DNA from: a virus
IMG/VR virus record: IMGVR_UViG_3300042382_000268
Span: 62,001-126,000 of that record
DNA: 64,000 nucleotides
Reading direction: 5' to 3' (one strand)
Shown: in pieces, positions 1 through 8,844 of the stretch
Layout of the letters: the number at the start of each line of letters is the position of its first letter
Numbering within the stretch: position 1 is the first letter of the stretch
Notes under the pieces: generated by a model
Seen by the model: the letters and a program-made list of their open reading frames with translations, nothing else
Told to the model about the DNA's origin: nothing
The model's database searches: none
Position numbers and translations under genes: made by a program

Positions 1-495
1 TTGCTGCATTTTAAAATTTCTTAAAGAAAACTCAGTAGTTTGTTTATAATTTAGTGGTTGCAATTTGATAGTTAATGTGCCAACTTCAATTGTATTATTG
101 TATATACAACTACTAAAATGATCGATCACTGTACCTAAATCAATATCGTAATCGTTTTCTGTTTTACATTTTGGGCATGTATGTACAACTTCTAACACAC
201 TCCCATGAGTAGCAATTCGAATTGCTGTTAGTAGTAGATCAACATCTAATGTAGTTACTGCCCAACCGTCTTTAATTGACGGGCAGCAGCTTTCAATTAG
301 TTTCACTGAACTATCACCGGATAATAATGCATCCGGAGTTTTCATTATGATATCGTCCATACCTGTCATACCAAATATTGGCATGTGTGTAGGATCACCA
401 GTAAATGTTCCTAATTGATTGTATATTCCTTTTGAAGGTAAAGAAACGAATATTTTTGGTTGTCTATAAAATTCTTGTAAAGGGTTTTGTGCCAT
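1..495 (-). CDS. Baseplate hub protein, T4 gp26-like (partial, 3' end beyond window)
   Basis: Read on the minus strand, an uninterrupted frame of 165 codons starts with ATG at 495 (MAQNPLQEFYRQPKIF) and runs off the left edge. The start has a good SD (GGAG six bases upstream). Visible features are an N-terminal LPSKG segment, a TPDALLSGDSS stretch followed by SCCPSIKDGW, an aliphatic DVDLLLTAIRIATHG helix and a CPKC pair that could be half of a zinc site. This arrangement matches the T4 gp26/gp51-type baseplate hub family found in T4-like phages, whose members take part in hub assembly in the cytoplasm. In T4, gene 26 lies in the same hub cluster as the tape measure gene 29, so the neighbouring tape measure supports the call. 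Family membership is inferred from pattern; other T4 baseplate proteins with the same LPSKG/CxxC layout are possible. Confidence 0.6.
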   Translation of the reverse strand, partial: MAQNPLQEFYRQPKIFVSLPSKGIYNQLGTFTGDPTHMPIFGMTGMDDIIMKTPDALLSGDSSVKLIESCCPSIKDGWAVTTLDVDLLLTAIRIATHGSVLEVVHTCPKCKTENDYDIDLGTVIDHFSSCIYNNTIEVGTLTIKLQPLNYKQTTEFSLRNFKMQQ

Positions 496-506
496 TTGTT
501 ACTCCG

Positions 507-514
507 CATAAATA
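507..514 (+). promoter_or_regulatory. Late promoter-like element CATAAATA, plus strand
   Basis: CATAAATA differs from the T4 late consensus only at its first base. The predicted start near 520 leaves a leader of about 38 bases to the ATG at 558. With the minus-strand element at 524-531 it makes a compact divergent promoter pair. Confidence 0.5.
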
Positions 515-523
515 TATTAACCG

Positions 524-531
524 TATTTATA
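524..531 (-). promoter_or_regulatory. T4-type late promoter element (TATAAATA), minus strand
   Basis: On the minus strand these bases read TATAAATA, a perfect match to the T4 late promoter element. It normally occupies -13 to -6, giving a start near 518 and a leader of about 23 bases before the ATG at 495. Confidence 0.65.
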
Positions 532-557
532 TATACAAACTTATAGGAAAATAAAAC

Positions 558-3500
558 ATGAGTAGTGAAGACGATAGACGTAATGATCAATTAGATAAGC
601 TTATCAACGCGTTGGAAGGTAATAATCGAAATAATCGAAGATCTAACCCAGATTCTGGATCAAGCGGTGGCGGTGGTGGATGGGGCGGATTTGGCCAAAT
701 ATTTGTTAATACTGCACAAACTGGCGCTAAAGCATTAGACGATTTATGGAGAGGAACTCTAAATGTGTCTAATGGTTTTGACTCGTTAACTGGAGTCTTA
801 AAAAACGCAGATTCATCTCTTGGTAAAGTATTTGGCCAGATCGCATCTCAAGTTGGAACTGCTCTTATTGATACTACTGCAAGTTTAAACAAAGCTGGAT
901 CAAACGGCGCTGATTTTAACATGGATATTGCAGAATACGATCGCTTATTAAAAGGCGCTCGTATGACCCATGAGCAATACAACGACATGATTAAGCATAG
1001 TGCTACTGATTTAGCAGGATTAGGCAGTGGAATCAATAAAGCTCAAAAACACTTTTTAGATATAGCTAGAGATTTTCAAGAATCAGACGTTGGTGCTAGA
1101 TTTAAAACGTTAGGGTGGACTACTGACGAACTTAACGAAGTTACCAAAGTTGCAATGTCTAATCGCAAAGGCATGGACCTGAACGATCCCAATAATCAGC
1201 AAAACGCAGTAATAGCTACTGAAAAATTAGGAACGGCAATTGATGAAAATTCAAGAATACTTGGTTTAAGTAGAAAAGACCAACTTGAGGCGCTTCAACG
1301 ATCAAAAGACGAAGGCGATTTAGAAGCATCAATGTTATTAGCTGGCCCACAAGCTCGTGCGCAATATAAACAAGCCGAAGCTGATTCAATGGGAATGGGC
1401 GACTCTTTTAAACGAGTAATGAAAGAAGCGTTTACTGGAAAAACTACTGCAGAAGGTTCAGAAGCAGCAGCAGCAACAGGCACAGCAGCTGCTGCAATTA
1501 GAGAATATGGGATATCGTTAAAAGATACTACAGATGAAGGCCAAAAACGATCTGAAGCATTAGGCGAAAAAGCTCGTGCAGCGCAACTTGAATATATGAA
1601 TTCTAAAGGTGCATTAGAAGCTGCAGCTCTAGCAGGCGGCGCAGTTGCTGACAAAATGGGTAAAGAGTTAGTTACAAGTAAAACACAAGGTGTATATGTA
1701 ACTAAACAAGCCGAAGCAGCATCTGAAGGTAAAAAATTAAGTGCTGAAGATGCCTTAAAAGAACTAAAAGATGCTGCAATAAACCGCCGTAACCTTAAAA
1801 CAGAAGAAGGCGGTGCACTTGACACGCCAGGTGCAACTGTATCAAAAGCATTAAACAATGCAGATCGAACGTTATCTGATTTATTTGCCGGGTCAACTGA
1901 AGGATTTAGTAAGTTAGTTGGAGCAACTGATGATGTTATAAACAAATTTCATTTATTAGATTCTGAAGTATTAAAACCTCATAAACAAAAAGATATAAAT
2001 TTAGACGCAATTGTTGGAGAGCTAAAAAAAGGAACGGGCGATAAAGTAAATAAATTGTTTGAAGGTAACAACGCAAACATACCAGTTACTCCTCCAAAAC
2101 GTGCATCAGGATCACCTGAAATTGACAGTTTTATTAAATCATCTTCCTCATCTTTTAATAGTATGTTTGAACAATTTAACCCAAAAGGTGAAATGGTAGA
2201 ACTACATGGTGCAGAATCAGTAGTAACACCTAAACAAATGGAAGGTATTATTGCTAAATTTATGCCTACCGATATAATGGACATGATTAAACAGCCAATG
2301 AATGCGGCTAAATCACAGTCTCAACAAGGAATGCAACCGTTTACAATTGATTTACCAACATCAGGCAACGCAACACAAACCGCAGACCACAAACCAATAG
2401 ATATTAAATCGTTAGCAGTACTTACGCCAAACAACGAAGATTTATTAGTAAAGAACATTTCTACAACTGTTCATGATGTAGTTACTAAAGTGTTTCACCC
2501 CATGGGGAATATGCTACAAACAGTAACTAAATCTGTTGAAAAACATACCGAACCTAAAAAAGAAGAACCTAAAAAAGAAGAAAAGCCAGCTGAACCTAAA
2601 AAAGAAGAACCTAAAAAAGAAGAAAAGCCAGCTGAAGTTAAAAAAGAAGAACCTAAAATACTAGATTTAGGTATTAAAACTGCAGAAGATTTAAACAAGT
2701 TTATGTTTGGCACACAGCAAGTTGGTACCAAACAGCCTGAAACAAAACCAGCTGACGGTTTTCCAGCTATTCCAGGTCCATCAATAACAAATAGAAAACC
2801 GCATTGGATTCCAGATGAAAATGGTACAGATCAACCAACAGGTTCGTTTAAACAAATTGATTATGATATAGACACTGAAGCTCTTCAAGATCAAATAGCA
2901 TATCTTAGAACACGGAAAGATGAAGATGCAGAACATGATCTTCCTATATATGATGAGATGTTACGTCAACATTTAGCAAAAGGTAGACCGGCTGACGAAG
3001 TAATTAAAGGCGGAAACGTTGAAAAAGAAATGAAAACGTTTAATGACTCATTAAAAAACATGGGCGGACCTGAAACTTTTAAAGAAATTGGTTCTCAACT
3101 TACTGATTCAATATCTACAGCATTGCCATCAACTGAAAAATTAGAAGAAACAATGACATCTGCAACTGATACATTTAAATCTACTGATTTTAATAAAGCA
3201 TTTGCATCAGTTGGCGATTCTTTTGCATCTGCTAATGTTAGTACTCCTACTGTTGAAGAAAAAGTACCAGATGCATCAATAGAAGAACAACAAGCACAGC
3301 TGAAAAAAGACAATGACAAAACAGTTGACAATTATCTTGCTGCTAATCCTACTGCTGAACTAGTTGAACCTAATAAAGATGAAGCTAAAGATAATTCACC
3401 GGGAATATTTGATAAGTTTACAAATTTATTCAGTAGTAGCAATAAACCTGCATTTGCAAGTGGTAATGTAAAATACGAAACTATACCACAAGCAGAAATT

Positions 3501-4097
3501 GATGCTAGAGATAAAGAACTTCAAAAAACTATAGGTACAATAGACAATAGTCCGGAAGCAATTGAAGCTCGTAATGCAGAACTTGACAGACAGAAAAATT
3601 CAGGGATGTACAAACAAAAAGAACCAGAGAAACATGTACTTCCTGAAATTAAAAAGCCTGCAGAAACAAAAGAGCAAGCTCATATTAAAGATATGTACAA
3701 AAAGTTTGGTCTTGAATCGTTTAATGACTACAATGCAAGAATGACAGCTGAAGAAAAAGCTAAAAAGCCTGATCACAGCAAGCTTGCTGAAATTAAACCA
3801 ACTGTAATGCCAACAATTAAAGCACCTGATATTAAAGCACCGGTAGTTTCAGGAGATTCATTAAAGCCGCCATCTCCGCCAGTGGTAAACAAGCCGCATG
3901 AAGAACAAAAACCAGCCGAACAACCTAAATCTACAGCGCAAGTTGTTGAAAAGCAAGTATCATTAAAAGATATACTCGATGCAGTAACAAAGTTAAATAA
4001 CACAATGACAACGATGGCACACCATACTGATAAAATTAGTACTAACAGCCATAAACAAATTAGTGCAACACAAAGTTTATCTAATTCAAGATTTTAA
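558..4097 (+). CDS. Tail tape measure protein
   Basis: A 1179-residue protein starts at an ATG with AGGAAAA upstream. The N-terminus is charged and Gly-rich (about residues 33-45), followed by long Ala/Lys/Glu-rich helical sequence. Around residues 545-561 it carries GEMVELHGAESVVTPKQ, which matches the LHG-x-EAVV-(T/P) signature common near the end of the core of phage tape measure proteins. Residues 665-692 are two exact copies of a 14-residue Pro/Lys/Glu unit, and the rest of the C-terminus stays rich in Pro, Lys and Glu. Tape measure proteins fill the tail tube lumen, set tail length and are ejected at infection. The gene sits between a divergent hub-type gene and the portal gene. It is about twice the length of T4 gp29 (590 residues), which would predict a longer tail if the usual proportionality holds. 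Confidence 0.75.
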   Translation: MSSEDDRRNDQLDKLINALEGNNRNNRRSNPDSGSSGGGGGWGGFGQIFVNTAQTGAKALDDLWRGTLNVSNGFDSLTGVLKNADSSLGKVFGQIASQVGTALIDTTASLNKAGSNGADFNMDIAEYDRLLKGARMTHEQYNDMIKHSATDLAGLGSGINKAQKHFLDIARDFQESDVGARFKTLGWTTDELNEVTKVAMSNRKGMDLNDPNNQQNAVIATEKLGTAIDENSRILGLSRKDQLEALQRSKDEGDLEASMLLAGPQARAQYKQAEADSMGMGDSFKRVMKEAFTGKTTAEGSEAAAATGTAAAAIREYGISLKDTTDEGQKRSEALGEKARAAQLEYMNSKGALEAAALAGGAVADKMGKELVTSKTQGVYVTKQAEAASEGKKLSAEDALKELKDAAINRRNLKTEEGGALDTPGATVSKALNNADRTLSDLFAGSTEGFSKLVGATDDVINKFHLLDSEVLKPHKQKDINLDAIVGELKKGTGDKVNKLFEGNNANIPVTPPKRASGSPEIDSFIKSSSSSFNSMFEQFNPKGEMVELHGAESVVTPKQMEGIIAKFMPTDIMDMIKQPMNAAKSQSQQGMQPFTIDLPTSGNATQTADHKPIDIKSLAVLTPNNEDLLVKNISTTVHDVVTKVFHPMGNMLQTVTKSVEKHTEPKKEEPKKEEKPAEPKKEEPKKEEKPAEVKKEEPKILDLGIKTAEDLNKFMFGTQQVGTKQPETKPADGFPAIPGPSITNRKPHWIPDENGTDQPTGSFKQIDYDIDTEALQDQIAYLRTRKDEDAEHDLPIYDEMLRQHLAKGRPADEVIKGGNVEKEMKTFNDSLKNMGGPETFKEIGSQLTDSISTALPSTEKLEETMTSATDTFKSTDFNKAFASVGDSFASANVSTPTVEEKVPDASIEEQQAQLKKDNDKTVDNYLAANPTAELVEPNKDEAKDNSPGIFDKFTNLFSSSNKPAFASGNVKYETIPQAEIDARDKELQKTIGTIDNSPEAIEARNAELDRQKNSGMYKQKEPEKHVLPEIKKPAETKEQAHIKDMYKKFGLESFNDYNARMTAEEKAKKPDHSKLAEIKPTVMPTIKAPDIKAPVVSGDSLKPPSPPVVNKPHEEQKPAEQPKSTAQVVEKQVSLKDILDAVTKLNNTMTTMAHHTDKISTNSHKQISATQSLSNSRF
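2550..2633 (+). repeat. 42-bp tandem repeat, two exact copies
   Basis: Two perfect 42-bp copies (2550-2591 and 2592-2633) encode EPKKEEPKKEEKPA twice within the tape measure gene. The repeat then decays into similar codons (PAEVKKEEPK). It looks like a recent in-frame duplication in a disordered linker. Confidence 0.9.
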
Positions 4098-4121
4098 ATA
4101 GAACCAAAAAGGAATTATTAT

Positions 4122-5873
4122 ATGTCGTGGCGAAAACACTTTTCACCAATTGAAACTGATTACGATACCACTAGATCTGCAGGATTTAATCAAAATTCTA
4201 AAGCCGGTCCTGCTAGAACCAATTATTCTAGCTACTTACCTGATGTATATACAGGTAGTCCTAATAGAGTTGAACGGTATCAACAATACGAAGTTATGGA
4301 TAGTGATCCAGAAATTAACGCAGCACTTGATATTCTTGCTGAATTTTGTACACAGAAGCTAAAAGATGGTAAAAGTCCATTTACGGTTCGATGGAACAGT
4401 AAAGGTACTAATTCGGAAATTAGAATCTTAGGTGAATATCTGCAGCAGTGGAATAAATTACAACAGTTTGATACTAAAATATTTCGTATAGTACGTAATG
4501 TATTCAAATATGGTGACGCTTTCTTTATTAGAGATCCAGAAACACAGAAATGGAATTGGATTGATAACAGCAAAATTGTTAAAATTATTGCAAACGAGAG
4601 TGATGGAAAGAAACCAGAACAGTATATTATTAAAGATCTTGCTCCTAACTTTGAAAATTTAGTAGTTACACAGATTACACCTAACATTAATCCTAGACAA
4701 GCAGGCGGCGGAATGACATCTGGTGCAGGTTTTATGGGTTCGCCTGGTGCTCAACGTGGGTCATCTGGTCCTTATCCTAGCTCAAGTGGTGGTTCTAAAT
4801 TTGGTTTAGCTGAAACAGAATATGCAATCAATGCAGAACATGTGGTTCATTTGTCACTATCTGAAGGTTTAGATAACAATTTCCCATTTGGTAACAGCTT
4901 ATTAGAGAACATTTTCAAAGTTTATAAGCAAAAAGAGCTGTTAGAAGACGCTATTTTGATTTATCGTATACAAAGAGCTCCAGAAAGACGTGTATTTCAT
5001 ATTGACGTAGGTAATATGCCTAGTCATTTAGCTATGGCTTTTGTAGAAAGAGTTAAAAATGAGATACATCAACGTAGAATTCCTAGTCAAAGTGGCGGTG
5101 GACAGAACGTAATTGATAGTGCATACAACCCTTTAAGCATAAATGAAGACTATTTCTTTCCGCAAACTGCAGAAGGACGTGGTTCTAAAGTTGATACATT
5201 ACCGGGTGGTACTAATTTAGGTGAAATTGATGACTTAAAATTCTTTACAAACAAGTTATTCCGTGGTTTACGAATTCCAAGTAGCTACTTACCAACAGGT
5301 GCTGATGATTCTCAAGCAAGTTTTAACGACGGACGCGTAGGTACAGCATACATTCAAGAGCTAAGATTTAACAAATACTGTGAAAGATTGCAAAGTTTAA
5401 TTACAGAAGCATTTACGAACGAATTTAAAATGTATATGTACTCAAGAGGTATGAATATTGATGCAAACTTATTTGAATTAGCATTTAATCCGCCAATGAA
5501 CTTTGCAAGTGCCCGTCAAGCAGGATTAGATTCGGAAAGAATTAATACATTTAACACCATACAAGCAGTTCCTTACATGAGTAAACGCTTTGCCCTTAAA
5601 CGATTTTTAGGGTTAAACGAAGATGAAATGGCAGAAAACGAAAGATTATGGGGTGAAGAACAAGGTAAAGGGCAACCTACTCATACAGATGCAGCTGGTG
5701 AACTACGTAGTGCAGGCTTATCTGCTGCAGGTATGGAAGGCGATTTAGGCGCAGCAGGTAATTTAGCTGCACCGGCTGATATGGGCATGGGCATGGATCC
5801 ATCAATGGGTGGCATGGGAGCTGGTATGCCCCCAGCTGGCGCACCTGCAGGCGGTATGCCGCCATCAATGTGA
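4122..5873 (+). CDS. gp20: Portal vertex protein (T4 gp20 family)
   Basis: The 583-residue protein forms the dodecameric portal ring through which DNA is packaged and to which the neck and tail attach. The N-terminus (MSWRKHFSPIETDYDTTRSA) and motifs such as SDPEINAALDILAEF, FKYGDAFF, LPGGTNLGEIDDLKFF and LFRGLRIPSSYLP follow the T4-like gp20 pattern. T4 gp20 is 524 residues; the excess here is partly a Gly/Ser-rich insert near residues 200-230 and a Met/Gly/Pro-rich tail from about residue 550. AAGGAATTA upstream supplies the SD. It is the first gene of a head cluster in the canonical order 20-67-21-22-23. Confidence 0.95.
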   Translation: MSWRKHFSPIETDYDTTRSAGFNQNSKAGPARTNYSSYLPDVYTGSPNRVERYQQYEVMDSDPEINAALDILAEFCTQKLKDGKSPFTVRWNSKGTNSEIRILGEYLQQWNKLQQFDTKIFRIVRNVFKYGDAFFIRDPETQKWNWIDNSKIVKIIANESDGKKPEQYIIKDLAPNFENLVVTQITPNINPRQAGGGMTSGAGFMGSPGAQRGSSGPYPSSSGGSKFGLAETEYAINAEHVVHLSLSEGLDNNFPFGNSLLENIFKVYKQKELLEDAILIYRIQRAPERRVFHIDVGNMPSHLAMAFVERVKNEIHQRRIPSQSGGGQNVIDSAYNPLSINEDYFFPQTAEGRGSKVDTLPGGTNLGEIDDLKFFTNKLFRGLRIPSSYLPTGADDSQASFNDGRVGTAYIQELRFNKYCERLQSLITEAFTNEFKMYMYSRGMNIDANLFELAFNPPMNFASARQAGLDSERINTFNTIQAVPYMSKRFALKRFLGLNEDEMAENERLWGEEQGKGQPTHTDAAGELRSAGLSAAGMEGDLGAAGNLAAPADMGMGMDPSMGGMGAGMPPAGAPAGGMPPSM

Positions 5874-5879
5874 TAAATA
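5872..5879 (+). promoter_or_regulatory. Late promoter-like element GATAAATA overlapping the portal stop
   Basis: GATAAATA overlaps the portal TGA stop. With T4 late spacing (-13 to -6) transcription would begin at about 5885, exactly the ATG of the next gene. Either it gives a leaderless mRNA or the match is fortuitous. Confidence 0.35.
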
Positions 5880-5884
5880 GATAT

Positions 5885-6121
5885 ATGATACTTAGAGAAC
5901 TTTTTTATATTGACCCTAACACACGCCATGTTGCTAGTGATATGCGGTACAATCCTGATAATGATAAATCGGTAATGCAGCGTTCAGATACACGCAAAAC
6001 ACGTTTATCTCTTAGGCAAATTAATGAATTACGTAAGAGCAGTGAAGCTCATATTTTAGAACAAGAAGTTGAATTATCATTCGTTAACGCAATGTATTCA
6101 ACTCCACCACCTGCAGTATAA
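5885..6121 (+). CDS. Small conserved protein between portal and prohead core genes
   Basis: A 78-residue protein starting at ATG 5885 (MILRELFYIDPNTRHVASD). An alternative GTG start at 5870 would add five residues and overlap the portal stop; ATG is preferred because the extra residues are only the promoter-like sequence read as codons. It has an N-terminal LRELFYIDP segment, a strongly basic middle (QRSDTRKTRLSLRQINELRK) and a Pro-rich end. A small protein of this kind directly after the portal gene fits my recollection of other T4-like phages, but its function is not known to me. No Shine-Dalgarno sequence precedes it. Its position suggests a role in prohead assembly, by context only. Confidence 0.75.
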   Translation: MILRELFYIDPNTRHVASDMRYNPDNDKSVMQRSDTRKTRLSLRQINELRKSSEAHILEQEVELSFVNAMYSTPPPAV

Positions 6122-6124
6122 ATA
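6117..6124 (+). promoter_or_regulatory. T4-type late promoter TATAAATA
   Basis: A perfect TATAAATA with the TAA stop of the preceding 78-residue gene (6119-6121) inside it. The predicted start near 6130 gives a leader of about 100 bases to the prohead core gene. Confidence 0.65.
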
Positions 6125-6152
6125 ATTCTAAAATATTAAAAAAACCACCGGT

Positions 6153-6183
6153 TTGACCCCATATTTACATTCTTTTTTATAAG
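6153..6183 (+). promoter_or_regulatory. Possible sigma70-like promoter
   Basis: TTGACC (6153-6158) is followed after 19 bases by TATAAG (6178-6183), or after 17 by TTTATA. The spacing and match are only moderate. It lies in the 112-bp gap before the gp67-like gene and overlaps an inverted repeat. Confidence 0.25.
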
Positions 6184-6195
6184 TAGTGTAAATAT
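6161..6195. repeat. Inverted repeat in the gp67 leader
   Basis: ATATTTACA (6161-6169) and TGTAAATAT (6187-6195) are perfect 9-bp inverted copies around a 17-base centre. It could form an RNA hairpin in the leader from the late promoter at 6117 or be a dyad protein site. It is AT-only apart from one pair and has no T-run, so it is not a convincing terminator. Confidence 0.45.
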
Positions 6196-6233
6196 AAGAC
6201 AGCCTTGTATAAAAATTATCACAGGAGATTAAC

Positions 6234-7085
6234 ATGACTGACCGTACAAAATTTGAAGCCATGCTTGAGGCATTGATCAATGAAGATCACGAAGCAGCGA
6301 AAGATATTTTTCACAATATCGTAGTAGGTAAATCGCGTGAGATTTACGAAAAATTATTAGCAGAAGAATTTGAAGAAGATGATTCTGAAGATGACGCATT
6401 TAGTGCTGACGACGAAGAAGGCGAAGACGATGACATGTTTGGTGCTGACGACGAAGAAGGCGAAGACGATGACATGTTTGGTGCTGACGACGAAGAAGGC
6501 GAAGACGATGAATTTGGTGATGACGAATTTGGTGATGAAGAAGGCGACGAAGGTTTAGAAGATCGCGTTATGGATCTTGAAGATGCATTAGACGAATTAA
6601 AATCAGAATTTGAACAATTATTAGCTGGCGAAGAAGATGAACCAGAACATGATGACATGTTTGGTGCTGATGATGAATTAGGCGGCGATGAATTTGGCGG
6701 CGACATGATGGGCGGCGATGAATTTGGCGCTGGCGAAGAAGAAAATGAATTCCAAAGCATGTTTGAATACGTAAACAAAGTTGCATTACCTAAACACGGT
6801 GACAACGGCTTAAACAATAAAAGTATTTTTAATAAACCAAAATACAATGACATGGGTGGAACAGCACCTGTATTTGCAAAAGAAGCATCTGGTGAAGGTA
6901 CAAAAGGCGGTTTGTTAAACCCAGCTACCCAAGACTTAACTAAAGGTATGCAAGTACATAATCGTAAAGATAGTAACGCTGGTAAAAAAGCATTCAAAAG
7001 CCAACAACCAGGTCACGGTGCAGAGAAAAAAGGTAACCGCGAATCAGCTCCAAACACAAAAAGTTTGATTCCAGGCAGAAAATAA
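6234..7085 (+). CDS. gp67: Prohead core protein, gp67-like, acidic
   Basis: A 283-residue protein with a strong SD (CAGGAGATT). Its N-terminal 45 residues (FEAMLEALINEDHEAAKDIF, then a KSREIYEKLLAEE helix) follow the helical N-terminus of T4 gp67, an internal prohead core component cut up by gp21 during maturation. Residues 45-115 and 140-170 are extremely acidic Asp/Glu/Gly/Phe repeats, separated by a short coiled-coil-like segment (DRVMDLEDALDELKSEFEQLL). The C-terminal 110 residues are neutral to basic. T4 gp67 is only 80 residues, so this is a much enlarged version. Position between portal and protease genes agrees. It probably acts with gp22 as scaffold. Confidence 0.75.
   Translation: MTDRTKFEAMLEALINEDHEAAKDIFHNIVVGKSREIYEKLLAEEFEEDDSEDDAFSADDEEGEDDDMFGADDEEGEDDDMFGADDEEGEDDEFGDDEFGDEEGDEGLEDRVMDLEDALDELKSEFEQLLAGEEDEPEHDDMFGADDELGGDEFGGDMMGGDEFGAGEEENEFQSMFEYVNKVALPKHGDNGLNNKSIFNKPKYNDMGGTAPVFAKEASGEGTKGGLLNPATQDLTKGMQVHNRKDSNAGKKAFKSQQPGHGAEKKGNRESAPNTKSLIPGRK
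6402..6518 (+). repeat. 39-bp tandem repeat in the acidic region
   Basis: Two nearly exact 39-bp units (6402-6440 and 6441-6479) plus a third that diverges after about 32 bases (6480-6518). They encode (S/G)ADDEEGEDDDMF repeats in the gp67-like protein. Only one base differs between the first two copies, which points to recent slippage or unequal exchange. Confidence 0.9.
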
Positions 7086-7088
7086 TTT

Positions 7089-7715
7089 ATGTTACATCTC
7101 CGAGAAAACCTTAGCTTCAACGAAGCACAAATGATCGTTGAATCCGACGACAAGGAAGGAAAGAACTTGTATATGAGCGGTATTTGTATACAAGGTGGCA
7201 TCCGCAACGCAAATCAACGTGTGTATCCTGTGAGCGAGATTAGCAAGGCTGTTAAAACCCTCAACGATCAAATTCAAAACGGTTATTCTGTGCTCGGAGA
7301 AGTAGATCATCCAGATGATCTAAAAATAAACTTAGACCGAGTTTCGCATATGATAACTAACATGTGGATGGAAGGCCCAAATGGTTACGGTAAACTTAAA
7401 ATTTTACCAACACCAATGGGACAATTAATCAAAACAATGTTAGAAAGCGGAGTGAAACTTGGCGTTAGTTCACGCGGATCTGGTAACGTTAGCGATAGCG
7501 GATCCGGTGAAGTTTCAGATTTTGAGATTATCACAGTTGATATGGTAGCTCAACCAAGTGCTCCAGGAGCTTACCCTACGCCTATTTACGAACACCTAAT
7601 GAATACACAAGGTGGCCTTAAATCCTTTCGCATAGCGGAAGAAGTTAGAGGAGATCCAAAAGCACAAAAATACCTCAAAGAGAGCTTATTGAATATAATA
7701 AGCAAACTCCAATAG
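7089..7715 (+). CDS. gp21: Prohead core protease (T4 gp21, peptidase family S77)
   Basis: This 208-residue serine protease cleaves the scaffold and the capsid protein N-termini inside the prohead and then itself. The GEVDHP segment places a probable catalytic His at residue 74, and GVSSRGSG places the nucleophile Ser at 127 or 128. FEIITVDMVAQPSAPGA downstream is the usual third conserved block. Length is close to T4 gp21 (212 residues). It starts four bases after the gp67-like stop without a clear SD, so translational coupling is likely. The adjacent scaffold and capsid genes are its substrates. Confidence 0.95.
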   Translation: MLHLRENLSFNEAQMIVESDDKEGKNLYMSGICIQGGIRNANQRVYPVSEISKAVKTLNDQIQNGYSVLGEVDHPDDLKINLDRVSHMITNMWMEGPNGYGKLKILPTPMGQLIKTMLESGVKLGVSSRGSGNVSDSGSGEVSDFEIITVDMVAQPSAPGAYPTPIYEHLMNTQGGLKSFRIAEEVRGDPKAQKYLKESLLNIISKLQ

Positions 7716-7731
7716 TAAAGGAGAATCACAT

Positions 7732-8826
7732 ATGTTGGACGCACTAAAAACTTTATTTGAAAACAATGTGGTTTCGGCAGAGATCAAAGAGTCTATTGAA
7801 CAAGCATGGGATCAACGTATTGTTGAAAACCGTGAATTAGTTTCTCAACAACTCCGCGAAGAATTCGCTCGTAAATACGAGCATGATAAGAGCACAATGG
7901 TTGAAGCAGTTGATCGTATGATTTCTGAGCAACTTCAAAGTGAACTTAGTGAATTCGTTGACGATCGTAAACAACTAGCAGAAATGAAAATTAAATTTGC
8001 TAGAAAAATGACCGAAAGCGCAAAAACCGTTAACACTTTTGTTACACGTCAGTTAGCACAAGAAGTTAAAGAATTACACGAAGATCAAATGACAATGGCT
8101 AATAAATTTGGTACATTAGAACACTTCGTAGTAGAAGCTCTTGCACAAGAAATTGCAGAGTTCTACAAAGATAAAAAAGACGTAGCCGAATCAAAAGTTC
8201 GTCTGATTCGTGAAGGTCGTCAAGAAATCAAACGAGTAAAACAACAGTTTGTACAACGTGCAGCTGCAATGGTTGAAAGTGTTGTAGGTACTACCTTAAA
8301 CGCTGAAATTACTGCATTAAAAGAAGATATTGAATCAGCTCGTCGTACAGATTTTGGTCGCAAATTATTTGAAGCATTTGCTGTTGAATATCAAGCGAGT
8401 TACTTGAATGAAAAATCCGAAACTGCAAAATTGCTCAAAGTCATAGACATGAAAGATTTGGCCATCAATGAGGCTGCACATGCAGTTGTCAAAGCTGAAA
8501 AAATATTAGAAAGCAAACAAGCAGAAATCGTTGCGTTGAAAGAGTCGCAAGAAAGAAAAGCAATTATGAGCGAATTGTTGGCTCCTCTAAACGCTGAACA
8601 ACGCTCTATTATGGGCGAATTGATGACGAGTGTGAAAACTTCAAAACTTAACGAAAGCTTTGAAAAATACTTACCGGCAGTAATTTCTGGTAAACAAGCA
8701 CCACAAAAAAGACAAGCTCTTGTAGAAGCTAAAGAAATAACAGGAAACAAAGCTGTTTCCACAACCACCCGTAGCAGCGAAGATGAATCAAACATTATTG
8801 ATATCCGCCGCCTCGCTGGTCTATAA
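7732..8826 (+). CDS. gp22: Prohead scaffold/core protein (T4 gp22)
   Basis: A 364-residue protein, almost entirely charged alpha-helix with long heptad-like stretches (for example residues 25-130 and 190-270), as expected for the main prohead core protein that guides gp23 assembly and is then degraded by gp21. It starts at ATG 7732 after AAAGGAG. T4 gp22 is 269 residues, so this one is longer. The C-terminal segment (NIIDIRRLAGL) resembles the conserved short C-terminal helix of scaffold proteins that contacts capsid protein. Identity rests on composition plus its position between protease and capsid genes. Confidence 0.9.
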   Translation: MLDALKTLFENNVVSAEIKESIEQAWDQRIVENRELVSQQLREEFARKYEHDKSTMVEAVDRMISEQLQSELSEFVDDRKQLAEMKIKFARKMTESAKTVNTFVTRQLAQEVKELHEDQMTMANKFGTLEHFVVEALAQEIAEFYKDKKDVAESKVRLIREGRQEIKRVKQQFVQRAAAMVESVVGTTLNAEITALKEDIESARRTDFGRKLFEAFAVEYQASYLNEKSETAKLLKVIDMKDLAINEAAHAVVKAEKILESKQAEIVALKESQERKAIMSELLAPLNAEQRSIMGELMTSVKTSKLNESFEKYLPAVISGKQAPQKRQALVEAKEITGNKAVSTTTRSSEDESNIIDIRRLAGL

Positions 8827-8844
8827 AAATTTAGGAGAATTTAA

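Noticed and set aside
4093-4100. TTTAAATA before the portal gene as a late promoter
   Set aside because: It lacks the conserved second-position A of the element, and AT-rich sequence gives such matches easily; too weak to list.
5870-5884. GTG start for the small gene after the portal
   Set aside because: It would encode five residues from the promoter-like sequence; the ATG at 5885 gives a natural N-terminus.
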